Shown here: positions 1-7,868 of the stretch, one piece after another
Numbering within the stretch: the first letter of the stretch is position 1
How the letters are laid out: each line of letters begins with the position of its first letter
NCBI GenBank assembly: GCA_019314185.1
Contig: JAFCZU010000054.1
Span: 1-25,923 of the forward strand
Direction: 5' to 3'
Source: Deltaproteobacteria bacterium
Lineage (GTDB): Bacteria > Desulfobacterota > Desulfobacteria > Desulfobacterales > ETH-SRB1
Length of the DNA stretch: 25,923 nucleotides
Translations under genes and position numbers: made by a program
The notes under the pieces: generated by a model
Told to the model about the DNA's origin: nothing
Seen by the model: the letters and a program-made list of their open reading frames with translations, nothing else
The model's database searches: none

Positions 1-113
1 AGTTGAGTTATTGCCTGCGGGACAATTCATTTATATCTTTACTCAAACAACATACTGAACCAAAATATCTTTTCAATAAGGTGGAAAAAATCGAAAAATC
101 TTTTGATGGGTGA
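1..113 (+). CDS. possible 3' end of an upstream gene (partial)
   Basis: Reading from base 3, 36 codons are open to a TGA at 111-113, ending in the residues KVEKIEKSFDG. A second frame from base 2 is also open, to a TGA at 56-58, so the frame is not certain. The composition of the longer one is protein-like, but nothing in it identifies a family. If real, it ends 54 bases before the ClC gene on the same strand. Confidence 0.25.
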   Translation, partial: LSYCLRDNSFISLLKQHTEPKYLFNKVEKIEKSFDG

Positions 114-167
114 GCAGCAAAACATGCTGAAACTCCCCACTAATCATGAGACTTTTCAGATTGTATT

Positions 168-1862
168 ATGCGTCATTTTCTTCTTCATCTTGATGAGCGT
201 TTGCAGCTAATAGTTATTGCTACCCTGGTAGGCATATTTGGAGCAGTGGGCTCTGTTGCCCTGAATCGATCTCTTGCAATAGTTTCAGGCTGGCTGCATA
301 CCCTGCACGGTCACTGGTACGTTTTTTTGTTTCCTGCCTGCGGCGCAATTGCAGCATCATTTTTTTTAAACCATGTCTCAAAAGACGTAGGAGGACATGG
401 TGTTCCCGAGATAATCTACAGCGTATCGAAAAGAGGAGGACTATTGCGTCTCCGCTCAATTTACTCGCATCTTGTTGCTTGTCTCTTAACAATTGCCAGT
501 GGCGGTTCCGCGGGTCCGGAAGCACCTGTGGTTGTAAGTGGTTCCAGCATAGGCTCAAACATCGCCAGTTTTTTCAGGCTTAAAGATCGCCAGCGGGTAG
601 TGCTTGTTGGATGCGGCGCTGCTGCAGCTATAGCAGCCATCTTTAATGCCCCTGTTGCCGGCATTGTTTTTGCGCTTGAAGCTATTCTCGGTGAATGGAG
701 CATAATAAATGTAATTCCAATAGCTGTTTCCTCTGTAGTAGGCACAGAGGTAAGCCGCTTGCTGCAGGGGAATCAAATACCCTTCCAGAACAAACTGTTT
801 ACCATTGCCGTTCCGGACATAATTGCCTGCCTTGGGCTGGCTGTTTTCACAGCGTTTGGATCGATTGCCTTAATGCGCAGCCTCAAGTTTATCGGAGCCA
901 AATCAAAATCCTTTATCCCATATGAGTGGATAAGAGCAGGCGCAGGTGGTCTGTTGGTAGGCGTAATTGCCCTGCTTCTTCCTGAAGTTCTTGGAGAAGG
1001 CTATGAAATTATCAGAACAATTATTGAACAACGCTTTCCCCCAGGTATATATATCGTCGGGCTGATTATTGTCGCAAAGATTATGGCAACTTCTCTTACG
1101 GTAGGAACCGGCCGTTCCGGCGGACTTTTTGCGCCCTGCCTCGTCATAGGCAGTTTTATCGGTTTATTGTACCAGAGATGTCTTGTCGAACTATTGCCTT
1201 CTGTCTCATGGGCTGGAGAAACTTATTTTGCCCTCCTGGGAATGGCCGGCCTGATAAGCAGTGTCATGCAGGCCCCAATGACCGGTATTTTTCTGATTGT
1301 TGAGATAACAGGCAGCTATCAGGTTCTTATTTCCGTAGTTTTACTCTCTGTTATCAGCACCACTCTAAGTCATTATTTTGAGCCGTTTTCAGTCTATCAT
1401 CAGGAACTTATTGCGCGGGGTGGTTTGGCCAGACCGCGCACAGACAAACGCATTTTATCAGAATTAAATATTATGGAGCTTCTGGAAAAAGACTGCCACA
1501 TCGTTTATCCTGAGATGTTTCTGAAGGATCTGGTCTCAGTCGTCAAGCACACAAACCGAAACTATTTTCCTGTAGAAAACTCAAAAACAGGCGAGTTCCT
1601 CGGAATGATTCACCTTGATAAAGTACGATCTTATCTATTCGACCCTGTTCTCTACAACTCAGTTCTTGTAGAAGAACTTATGAATACTAAAGTCGCAACC
1701 ATATCTTTGAATGATGACCTTTCCGATGTTTTCGATCTTTTTGACAGAACCCATTTTTTTAGTCTGCCGGTGCTTCAAGATAAAAAATTTCTTGGATTGA
1801 TTTCAAAAGCAACTATTCTTGATCATTATCGAAAAGAATTAATGGTTCAGGAAGAAATTTGA
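168..1862 (+). CDS. ClC-family chloride channel/transporter with C-terminal CBS domain pair
   Basis: 564-residue membrane protein that moves chloride or a similar anion. Visible ClC signatures are GGHGVP (75-80, the selectivity serine loop, with His where GSGIP is usual), GGSAGPEAP (112-120, with the gating Glu at 118), GRSGGLFAP (315-323) and Tyr384 in a GSYQVL context, matching the central pore tyrosine. About ten hydrophobic segments run from residue 10 to 405. Two CBS repeats follow at roughly 440-495 and 502-560 and probably sense nucleotides. The position of the intracellular proton glutamate (FIIEEM in the E. coli exchanger) reads FALEAI here, so that Glu appears to be Ala172. No strong ribosome site precedes ATG 168, but a stop upstream in frame rules out a longer start. 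It overlaps the next gene's leader and ends 17 bases before its ATG, so the two are probably cotranscribed. Family assignment is firm; channel versus exchanger is inference. Confidence 0.93.
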   Translation: MRHFLLHLDERLQLIVIATLVGIFGAVGSVALNRSLAIVSGWLHTLHGHWYVFLFPACGAIAASFFLNHVSKDVGGHGVPEIIYSVSKRGGLLRLRSIYSHLVACLLTIASGGSAGPEAPVVVSGSSIGSNIASFFRLKDRQRVVLVGCGAAAAIAAIFNAPVAGIVFALEAILGEWSIINVIPIAVSSVVGTEVSRLLQGNQIPFQNKLFTIAVPDIIACLGLAVFTAFGSIALMRSLKFIGAKSKSFIPYEWIRAGAGGLLVGVIALLLPEVLGEGYEIIRTIIEQRFPPGIYIVGLIIVAKIMATSLTVGTGRSGGLFAPCLVIGSFIGLLYQRCLVELLPSVSWAGETYFALLGMAGLISSVMQAPMTGIFLIVEITGSYQVLISVVLLSVISTTLSHYFEPFSVYHQELIARGGLARPRTDKRILSELNIMELLEKDCHIVYPEMFLKDLVSVVKHTNRNYFPVENSKTGEFLGMIHLDKVRSYLFDPVLYNSVLVEELMNTKVATISLNDDLSDVFDLFDRTHFFSLPVLQDKKFLGLISKATILDHYRKELMVQEEI

Positions 1863-1879
1863 TATTGGAGGATATACTA

Positions 1880-2704
1880 ATGAACAACCGGATACTGCAT
1901 GTTTTTCGAAACACCCCTTTTGGGCGTGAAACGCTTTTACAATCAATCTATTTTGCTAAAAAAACCAAAAGCCAGCTTAAGGTCTATATCCCGGAACATC
2001 GTCAGTTTTTGATGTATTTTCAGAATATGGTTGTAACAATTGATCTTGACAACAGCTTTCTAAGATCCCTAAAAACAGCTCGGCAACACGCAAAGGAAAT
2101 TATTAAATCAGAGGGCTTAGAACCGGGATTTCTTCAGCCAAAGGAATTCACTGCCTCAACGCTTCCGGACATACCGACACATTTCAGGTTTATGTGCTGC
2201 CCTCGAAGCGTTAGTAATCTTTCAACAAAAATCGGTCTGGGTTATATCGGCCCCAAGGTCCGAAATATTATAAAAAGCGCAAGTTTCCCAGTACTCATCC
2301 CCACTCCTGTTTATAAAAAGTGGAAAAGCATCACAGTTTTTTTCGGCGGTTCAAAAAATGCGGTTAAGGCCTTCCAGCTTGGAATGCAAATCATGGAGTC
2401 TTCAGGGTGTCCTGTTCGGATATTTACCCAGACAAAGAAAAAACCGCAAAAACATTACCAGCAGATATTGGAAGATAACAATCTATTTGATAAAATAAAT
2501 AAAGGTAAAATAGAATGGTTGTTTTTTAAAGAAGGTGAGTTGCGGGAAAATCTTTATTCTATTCCCCATGACAGTCTGATAATTATTGGAGCATATGGAC
2601 ATGGCCTGGTCAAAGAACTGCTCTTTGGGAGTATGATGGAGGAAATCCAAACCATACTTCCGAATAATATGCTCATTGTGGGGCCGAATTACACAATCTC
2701 ATGA
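1880..2704 (+). CDS. tandem universal-stress-protein (UspA-fold) protein
   Basis: 274 residues, about twice a single Usp domain. The C-terminal half carries the nucleotide-binding pattern G-2x-G-9x-G-S, seen as GAYGHGLVKELLFGS near residues 237-251, followed by a hydrophobic closing strand (NNMLIVG). The N-terminal half has Usp-like spacing (VRNIIKSASFPVLIPTP) but no clear ATP motif, as in many tandem Usp proteins. The start is set at ATG 1880 because GGAGG at 1867-1871 lies 8 bases upstream; an in-frame TTG at 1859 would add seven residues and has no such site. It follows the ClC gene by 17 bases. Usp domains often sit fused or next to transporters and channels, so a regulatory role on the ClC protein is plausible but inferred. 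Confidence 0.8.
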   Translation: MNNRILHVFRNTPFGRETLLQSIYFAKKTKSQLKVYIPEHRQFLMYFQNMVVTIDLDNSFLRSLKTARQHAKEIIKSEGLEPGFLQPKEFTASTLPDIPTHFRFMCCPRSVSNLSTKIGLGYIGPKVRNIIKSASFPVLIPTPVYKKWKSITVFFGGSKNAVKAFQLGMQIMESSGCPVRIFTQTKKKPQKHYQQILEDNNLFDKINKGKIEWLFFKEGELRENLYSIPHDSLIIIGAYGHGLVKELLFGSMMEEIQTILPNNMLIVGPNYTIS

Positions 2705-2820
2705 GTCGTAAAAAAACAAGGTGAGTAAGAAATCAAGCGTTCGAATGACACAAAGTGAAGCCTCAGAACTCAATAAGAATTACAGAGAGTAAAAACCTGA
2801 CAAAAGCCATACAAACTCTA

Positions 2821-2843
2821 TTTGATGGCCTTGTAAAAAGTCG
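2821..2843 (+). repeat. solo end of a MITE-like element
   Basis: The segment containing GATGGCCTTGTAAAAAGTC matches the left terminal repeat of the element at 8919-9042 (GATGAACTCGTAAAAAGTC) with three differences. No matching right end is seen nearby, so this is a decayed or partial copy. The 2705-2873 gap shows nothing else recognisable. Confidence 0.5.
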
Positions 2844-2873
2844 ATTTTGTTCACTTCATGACCATTTTAGGCA

Positions 2874-3413
2874 CTATTGCGGTTTAATCTGGATGGACTC
2901 TAAATAACTTTTTACACCGCCGATAGAAAAATTAAAAACCTTTGATCCGGCTAACATAATATGCGCATTATTTTTACTTCCGCAAAGTTCCGCAAATTTT
3001 GGGCCGATTGCCGACAAAGGATCAGGACCGTCAGCAATAGAATTTAACGCATTTAAATATGTTCCTAATCGTTCTTTTAAGATATTAAAGTAGTCAACAT
3101 TACCCGCTGTAGATGAAGACGAGAGCTTTGAAATGCTCTGAGAAAAATTTTGGACGGCATTCCAGAATGATTCTGACAATACTTTCTTTAAAGAACTTTT
3201 ATCCAGAAAAAATGGAATGCTCCATCCAACGGCCAGAATTTTTAATAGCTGAATTTCGTATTCCATTGAAACGCGGTTAATCTTTATATCATTGGGTAAA
3301 TTTTGCAGAATCAGCTTGATATCTGAACGATCAATTGCAAAGTCAAACAGGTCATCGCTTGCTTTTTCAATACTGATTTTTTTTAAAGAAGATTCATTCA
3401 TTATATTTTTCAT
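2874..3413 (-). CDS. hypothetical protein, unrecognised family
   Basis: 179 residues if started at ATG 3413; a further ATG at 3401 would give 175. An upstream in-frame TTG at 3491 would add 26 residues but has no ribosome site and overlaps a TTGACA-like sequence, so it is disfavoured. The protein is mostly helical and charged, with one short hydrophobic patch (LLKILAVGWSIPFFL) around residues 57-71, a Ser-rich stretch (SKLSSSSTAG) near 95-105, and no signal peptide or Cys motif. It is probably cytoplasmic. It stands alone between convergent and divergent neighbours, so context gives no function. Confidence 0.6.
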   Translation of the reverse strand: MKNIMNESSLKKISIEKASDDLFDFAIDRSDIKLILQNLPNDIKINRVSMEYEIQLLKILAVGWSIPFFLDKSSLKKVLSESFWNAVQNFSQSISKLSSSSTAGNVDYFNILKERLGTYLNALNSIADGPDPLSAIGPKFAELCGSKNNAHIMLAGSKVFNFSIGGVKSYLESIQIKPQ

Positions 3414-3690
3414 GTTTTTTTCTTGCACCTGACGCAGTCTCTTCAATTGTGTAATAAATATTTTTAAATTCGGTAACAGAAAAGCAGACAACTGTCAAGG
3501 AGCTGCCAAATTTGATTTTTTGTAGAATTGTAACTTTTCAGCCATAGATTCACCCCAGTATGATCATTTGACTTACGGGGCAAACCGTCATTCTTAGAAT
3601 GTTTTTATGAAACATGCTTCAATCATTAAAAAATTCATTTAAAAAACTGTGAACCGAAGACCGTGAAAGCTTACAACAATTTTATATACC
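3414..3690. other. 277-bp divergent intergenic region
   Basis: Separates the minus-strand hypothetical gene from glycerate kinase and should hold both promoters. A perfect 13-bp palindrome, CATTCTTAGAATG, lies at 3589-3601 and could be an operator. I see no clean -35/-10 pair on either strand and no RNA gene. Confidence 0.35.
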
Positions 3691-5103
3691 ATGAGTTCTA
3701 AAATAAAAAATATTGCCTTGATGAGAAAAGATGCTGAAAAAATCTTTTACTCAGGGCTGCGTGCTGTTGAGCCGGGCGCTGCTGTAAAGAAATATTGCAG
3801 ACGTAAAAACAACCACCTTTTTATCGGTAATTTGAGTTATGATCTTTCTGAATATAAAAACATCTTTGTAATCGGAGCTGGAAAAGCAACAGCCCCCATG
3901 GCCGCAGAAATAGAAAACATTCTTGGCGACAGGATTACAAAAGGCATCATCAATGTCAAATACGGGCATACAAGCAAACTTTGTCGAATCAAACTGATAG
4001 AGGCAGGGCACCCTGTTCCGGATAAAAACGGACAACAAGGCGCTAAAGCTATTATCGATCTTGCAAATAATGCGGGCAGAGATGACCTGGTTTTATGCCT
4101 TATTTCAGGAGGCGGCTCCGCGCTGCTTCCCGTCCCTTTCCCTGGCCTAACATTAAAAGACAAACAGGATACAATAGAAATACTTCTTTCCTGCGGAGCG
4201 GCTATACACGAAATCAATGCATTGAGAAAGCATATTTCCATGATAAAAGGAGGAAAACTGGCTCAGTCTGCCCACCCTGCTTCGCTCGTATCACTGATAC
4301 TTTCAGACGTTGTTGGAGACAATCTGGATGTTATTGCTTCAGGACCTACTGTACCTGATTCAAGCAGTTTTGACGATTGCATGACTATTATTGATAAATA
4401 CAACATCCGGGGAAAACTGCCGAAACCTGTTATAAAACTTATAAAGAACGGAATTTCAGCTATGGTTCCGGAAACACCGAAAACAGAGGATCCGGCTTTT
4501 GATAAAACACACAATTTAATTATAGGCAGCAATATTGAAGCTGTATTAGAAGCAAGCAAAAAAGCGCGGGAACTCGGGTATAAAAGCATGATCCTTTCTT
4601 CCATGATCGAAGGCGACACAACCCAGGTAGCACATGTTCACAGCGCCATAGTTAGAGAAATCATTCAAAGCGGCAATCCAATCCCCTCGCCCGCCTGCAT
4701 TCTTTCAGGCGGGGAAACTACTGTAAATATCAAGGGAAAAGGGCTTGGAGGAAGAAATCAGGAATTTGCGCTGGCCGCCGCAATGGATATTGCCGGAGCG
4801 GAAAATATTGTTATTCTAAGCGGAGGCACAGACGGCACGGACGGCCCCACAAATGCCGCAGGAGCTATAGCTGATACAACTACTTTATCAAGAGCCATGA
4901 GCATTGGGCTTAATCCCGACCATTTTCTGACAGATAACGACTCTTATCATTTTTTTCAGAAACTTGGTGACCTGCTGATAACCGGCCCGACAAACACAAA
5001 TGTTATGGACCTGAGAATAATGCTCGTAACGAGCCCTTTGAAAAATGCTCAATTTTGTTCAAGTTCAAGGAAGAAAGAAATTTTAACCGGAGGAATATAT
5101 TGA
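3691..5103 (+). CDS. glycerate 2-kinase, MOFRL family, with element-encoded C-terminus
   Basis: 470 residues; phosphorylates D-glycerate (2-phosphoglycerate product in this family) in serine/glyoxylate or hydroxypyruvate metabolism; cytoplasmic. Seen: FVIGAGKATAPMA near residues 54-66, the glycine loop CLISGGGSALLPVPFPG (about 135-151), ILSDVVGDNLDVIASGPT, and the MOFRL-type segment SGGETTVNIKGKGLGGRNQE with GGTDGTDGPT after it. The family normally ends soon after the segment seen here as TNTNVMDLRIMLV. Here 23 extra residues follow, from SPLKNAQF to GGIY, and they lie inside the inverted-repeat element at 5031-5172. The start at ATG 3691 has no clear ribosome site; ATG 3721 ten codons later is an alternative that fits typical N-termini about as well. 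Single gene, convergent with tonB. Whether the tail affects activity cannot be judged from sequence. Confidence 0.9.
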   Translation: MSSKIKNIALMRKDAEKIFYSGLRAVEPGAAVKKYCRRKNNHLFIGNLSYDLSEYKNIFVIGAGKATAPMAAEIENILGDRITKGIINVKYGHTSKLCRIKLIEAGHPVPDKNGQQGAKAIIDLANNAGRDDLVLCLISGGGSALLPVPFPGLTLKDKQDTIEILLSCGAAIHEINALRKHISMIKGGKLAQSAHPASLVSLILSDVVGDNLDVIASGPTVPDSSSFDDCMTIIDKYNIRGKLPKPVIKLIKNGISAMVPETPKTEDPAFDKTHNLIIGSNIEAVLEASKKARELGYKSMILSSMIEGDTTQVAHVHSAIVREIIQSGNPIPSPACILSGGETTVNIKGKGLGGRNQEFALAAAMDIAGAENIVILSGGTDGTDGPTNAAGAIADTTTLSRAMSIGLNPDHFLTDNDSYHFFQKLGDLLITGPTNTNVMDLRIMLVTSPLKNAQFCSSSRKKEILTGGIY

Positions 5104-5172
5104 ATATTTCGAAGATTAAAATTTCTGCATGACGCAGAAATTGGGCAAAAGGGGGCGTTTTACAAAGGTCTC
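5031..5172. mobile_element. 142-bp MITE-like palindromic element at the 3' end of glycerate kinase
   Basis: Terminal inverted repeats: GAGCCCTTTGAAAAATGC at 5031-5048 and, read in reverse complement, GAGACCTTTGTAAAACGC from 5155-5172, agreeing at 15 of 18 positions. No transposase lies inside. The element carries the last 23 codons and stop of glycerate kinase on its left and a perfect internal hairpin (5120-5142) on its right, and ends two bases before the tonB stop codon. No convincing target duplication is visible. Layout suggests insertion at the kinase's natural end. Classification as a MITE is inference from structure. Confidence 0.6.
5120..5142 (-). terminator. stem-loop between convergent genes, probable tonB-operon terminator
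   Basis: Perfect 9-bp stem AATTTCTGC / GCAGAAATT with a 5-base loop. On the minus strand it is followed by TTTAATCTTC, a short U-rich stretch, so it could end tonB transcription. On the plus strand no T-run follows. It lies inside the 5031-5172 element, so termination may be a by-product of the insertion. Confidence 0.45.
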
Positions 5173-5174
5173 AA

Positions 5175-5834
5175 CTACTTCAACTCAAAACGGACCGGAA
5201 CTCTAACCCACATATCAAGTTTTTCATTCCCTTTTATCCCAGGCTCAAACAGCCACCTCTTTACACAAGCCATTGCTCTTCTGTCTAAAATCGAATGACC
5301 GCTGGACGCAAATAACCGAAGATCGCCTACCTTTCCATTTTGATCAACCAGAACTTCGAGAACCACCGTGCCCTGATAACCTCTTTTTCTTGCCAGCCTT
5401 GGGTATTTTGGAAGCGTATTTACTCTGTATAACGGCGCTGCCTCTCTCACAACAAGAGTTTTCTTCCTCATATCAACGTCTGTCACAACATCAATATCAG
5501 CTTTTTGGTATATTAAATCTGAGTCCTGACAAAGAATCTCTTCTTGAATTTCAGATTCTTCAAAAATCACCTTCTCAGGCTTAACAGGAGCGCTAACCAT
5601 TTTTTGGGATATCAGCGGCTTTTTCTGTATTTTTGGGCTTAAAACAGTCTTGGTGGAAGACTTTTTTACAACCGGTTTCGGCTGTATCACCTGTGGGTGC
5701 AGATATCCCAGCGTCATAGTAACAACCGTGGTCGCCGGTCTGTGTATATTCTTCTTAAGCCGGTCAAACTCTATCCCAAAAAACAAACCATGTATCCCAA
5801 TTGCCAGCAATGCGGCAAACATTATTGGTCTCAC
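5175..5834 (-). CDS. tonB: TonB energy-transducing protein
   Basis: 219 residues from GTG 5834. This start lies two bases after the exbD stop with AGGCGG about 9 bases upstream; a TTG at 5894 deep inside exbD is possible but has weaker support. N-terminal membrane anchor (IMFAALLAIGIHGLFFGIEF, roughly residues 4-23), then a Pro/Lys-rich periplasm-spanning linker (QPKPVVKKSS, KKPLISQKM, APVKPEKV). A TonB C-terminal domain follows from about 135 with YPRLARKRGYQGTVVLEVLV, SSGHSILDRRA and VKRWLFEPG. It couples proton-motive force from ExbB/ExbD to outer-membrane receptors for iron chelates, cobalamin and similar cargo. It is last in the exbB-exbD-tonB set. No receptor gene is nearby, so the cargo is unknown. 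Confidence 0.93.
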   Translation of the reverse strand: MRPIMFAALLAIGIHGLFFGIEFDRLKKNIHRPATTVVTMTLGYLHPQVIQPKPVVKKSSTKTVLSPKIQKKPLISQKMVSAPVKPEKVIFEESEIQEEILCQDSDLIYQKADIDVVTDVDMRKKTLVVREAAPLYRVNTLPKYPRLARKRGYQGTVVLEVLVDQNGKVGDLRLFASSGHSILDRRAMACVKRWLFEPGIKGNEKLDMWVRVPVRFELK

Positions 5835-5836
5835 AG

Positions 5837-6241
5837 TTAATGATCCGCCTCTGCCTGAAGAGAAATTTTCGTTATGCCCGCCGTTCTTATACAATCCATA
5901 ACCTTAAAAAGCTTCTGATATAACAGATCCCGATCTGCAAAAAAAAGAACGCCGGCCTCCTTATCCGTCCTAATCGCTCTCTTTAACACTTCTGTCAAAT
6001 CATCCAGACTGGTTACTTTTTTATCAACAAAAATCGTTCCGTCAGCTTCAACCGTCACAGACAAAACCGTTGTTTTATCGATCCTTGCGGTGGAAGATAA
6101 AGGAAGAATAACCAGCAAGCCGCGATGCACGGCCATTGAAAGCATTGCGTATATAAAAAAAACCAGCAACAGAAAAACAATATCAATAAGAGGAAGCATT
6201 TCAATCCGAGCCTTTTTGTTTGTTTGAAGGCCGAGCTTCAT
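5837..6241 (-). CDS. exbD: ExbD/TolR biopolymer transport protein
   Basis: 134 residues, the usual size. Short cytoplasmic N-terminus, one membrane helix (about residues 16-37) holding the conserved proton-carrying Asp20 in PLIDIVFLLLVFF, then a periplasmic domain. The ATG overlaps the exbB stop as ATGA, with GGGGAA 8 bases upstream, showing translational coupling. Works with ExbB as the proton-driven stator that energises TonB. TolR is the main alternative; the adjacent tonB rather than tolA/tolB argues for ExbD. Confidence 0.93.
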   Translation of the reverse strand: MKLGLQTNKKARIEMLPLIDIVFLLLVFFIYAMLSMAVHRGLLVILPLSSTARIDKTTVLSVTVEADGTIFVDKKVTSLDDLTEVLKRAIRTDKEAGVLFFADRDLLYQKLFKVMDCIRTAGITKISLQAEADH

Positions 6242-6870
6242 TTTAAATTCCCCGTTTGCGCAGCCAAACCATGCTCCAGTTTTTCATAGACAATTTCCAG
6301 GCTGGTAGCGTATTTTTCAATGGAAAGGGCTGCATTCTCAACCCGTGAATTAAAATAGTTGTATGGGAATACCGAAAGAATAGCGATGCCGAGTCCTGTT
6401 GCCGTGGTAATCAGGGCCTGGGCTATTCCTGCTGTAACAGCCTCAGGATGTTCGATGCCGGTTGTTCCCAGCACATCAAAAGATGTAATGATCCCTAAAA
6501 CCGTGCCGAAAATCCCAAGCAAAGGCGCTACAGTGATTATAGTATCCAGCACCCCCATATATCTGCGCATACGCTTGATCTCTTCAGCGCCTGCCGATTC
6601 CATAGCTTTGGTCATGGAAAATTCACGATGCAGAATACCTGTTATTAGAATCCTTATAATATAGTCTTTTGATCCTGTTGTCTTTTCTCTAACCGCTTCC
6701 CAATCCCCTGTTCTGCAAAGCTCAAGCGCTTCATCAACAAGAAACCGATTGCGCTGCATATTCACTCTAACCCAGAAAATTATCCTTTCTATAATAACGG
6801 TCATCACAATGATCGAACAAGCCAAAAGCGGATACATTACCGGCCCGCCACTTAAAAATATCTCCAACAT
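6238..6870 (-). CDS. exbB: ExbB/TolQ/MotA-type proton channel protein
   Basis: 210 residues from ATG 6870, preceded by TTGGAG at 7 bases; an in-frame upstream start at 6930 lacks a ribosome site and would add a non-family extension. Three membrane helices are visible: one near the N-terminus (PVMYPLLACSIIVMTVIIE) and two in the C-terminal half, including VAPLLGIFGTVLGIITSF and the GIAQALITTATGLGIAILSV helix typical of MotA/TolQ/ExbB. Forms the inner-membrane channel with ExbD. Located 94 bases after thyX on the same strand, so it may share the thyX promoter or have its own in that gap. Confidence 0.93.
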   Translation of the reverse strand: MLEIFLSGGPVMYPLLACSIIVMTVIIERIIFWVRVNMQRNRFLVDEALELCRTGDWEAVREKTTGSKDYIIRILITGILHREFSMTKAMESAGAEEIKRMRRYMGVLDTIITVAPLLGIFGTVLGIITSFDVLGTTGIEHPEAVTAGIAQALITTATGLGIAILSVFPYNYFNSRVENAALSIEKYATSLEIVYEKLEHGLAAQTGNLK

Positions 6871-6943
6871 TATTTCTCCAATCAAATCCAGGTGTAGGGG
6901 ATCGGGAAGCAGCGGAAAACACAAAAACACTATATTTAATCTA

Positions 6944-6975
6944 ATCCCTTAATCCCCTGATCCCTTAATCCCCTG
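6944..6975. repeat. two perfect tandem copies of a 16-bp unit
   Basis: ATCCCTTAATCCCCTG occurs twice head to tail at 6944-6959 and 6960-6975. The second copy covers the thyX stop codon and its last codons. A third partial match (ATCCCCT read in reverse) lies near 6895-6902 and could pair with it in RNA. Function unknown. Confidence 0.75.
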
Positions 6976-7702
6976 CGTATCGTTTCTTTATTTTTTCAAA
7001 TTCCCCACACGTCATCTTTTTTTCAGGGCATTTGCCAATACGTACACACTTCGGGCCTGCTCCATTAAAGACACTTGGACATGCCTCACGCGCAAGCATC
7101 AGCATCTGATCTGCAACACCGCGAATTTCCCACTGGGCGCGCAGGCAAAGCCTTTCTTCAAAAAAATGCAGGAGTACTCTGGCGTTCATAGTCATCAGGA
7201 TTTTGGTTTCACAGGCATTTGGAAGCACATAGCGCGCATCCTCATTACTCGATTCGCCTTTACTTCCCAAGGCTTCGTTGAGCCTGGCATAACGTCCGGC
7301 CAGGTATTCCATGGTCTCTTCAAAATACTTCTCCGCATCCACATCTGCGCCTTCATCTTTAACTTTCTTTCCTTTAATCTGCGGCGGAATGATATAATCA
7401 AAACCACCGTGTGTTACATATCGCTGGCTCCGTTGCGAATAGCTTGCCAGCCGGTGCCGAACAAGCTGGTGTGTCATTGCCCGTGATATCCCTTCGATAT
7501 AAAAGGTAAAAACAGCGTGCTCAATCGGGCTCATATGTCCCATATTACGCAACATTCCAACAAACTTATCTGCCTGACCCGGATTTTGGTCAAAAACCGT
7601 TTCCGTGTCTTGCGCATAACAGAGCCTGGCAGCAGAAGCGATCAACTCGCCGGGAGCGCCGGTATAACGAATCAATTTCACTCTTGCTTTGGTTTTCTTC
7701 AT
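6965..7702 (-). CDS. thyX: flavin-dependent thymidylate synthase ThyX
   Basis: 245 residues. Converts dUMP to dTMP using FAD, NADPH and methylene-tetrahydrofolate; cytoplasmic. The ThyX signature RHR-x7-S is present at 82-92 (RHRLASYSQRS), followed by QRYV. The start is set at ATG 7702 because AAGGAG lies about 10 bases upstream and a strong promoter at 7748-7776 places the transcript start near 7741. The longer in-frame reading to 7849 would begin upstream of that promoter and adds 49 unrelated residues. The C-terminal Cys residues (CVRIGKCPEKKMTCGEF) are common in anaerobe ThyX proteins. Its own promoter means it is regulated apart from ldh; exbB-exbD-tonB lie downstream on the same strand. 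Confidence 0.94.
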   Translation of the reverse strand: MKKTKARVKLIRYTGAPGELIASAARLCYAQDTETVFDQNPGQADKFVGMLRNMGHMSPIEHAVFTFYIEGISRAMTHQLVRHRLASYSQRSQRYVTHGGFDYIIPPQIKGKKVKDEGADVDAEKYFEETMEYLAGRYARLNEALGSKGESSNEDARYVLPNACETKILMTMNARVLLHFFEERLCLRAQWEIRGVADQMLMLAREACPSVFNGAGPKCVRIGKCPEKKMTCGEFEKIKKRYAGD

Positions 7703-7747
7703 AACGTTATAACTCCTTAAGATATAATAAATTTGTAAAATAGTTAT

Positions 7748-7776
7748 ATTATAGAGCCAGACGTTCTCATTTTCAA
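7748..7776 (-). promoter_or_regulatory. sigma70-type promoter of thyX
   Basis: On the minus strand TTGAAA (7776-7771), a 17-base spacer and a consensus TATAAT (7753-7748). Predicted start near 7741 gives a leader of about 40 bases containing the thyX ribosome site. Confidence 0.75.
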
Positions 7777-7868
7777 GATGCTCCTCTATTTTTGTCTGAC
7801 TGAGATATGACCATGTTTTGTTCCCCAGACAGGATAAAACGGTCTTCATTATCTGAGTCGTTCAGCAT

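Noticed and set aside
3491..3491. TTG start extending the hypothetical gene by 26 residues
   Set aside because: No ribosome site, and the TTG adjoins a TTGACA-like promoter element, so an internal ATG is more likely.
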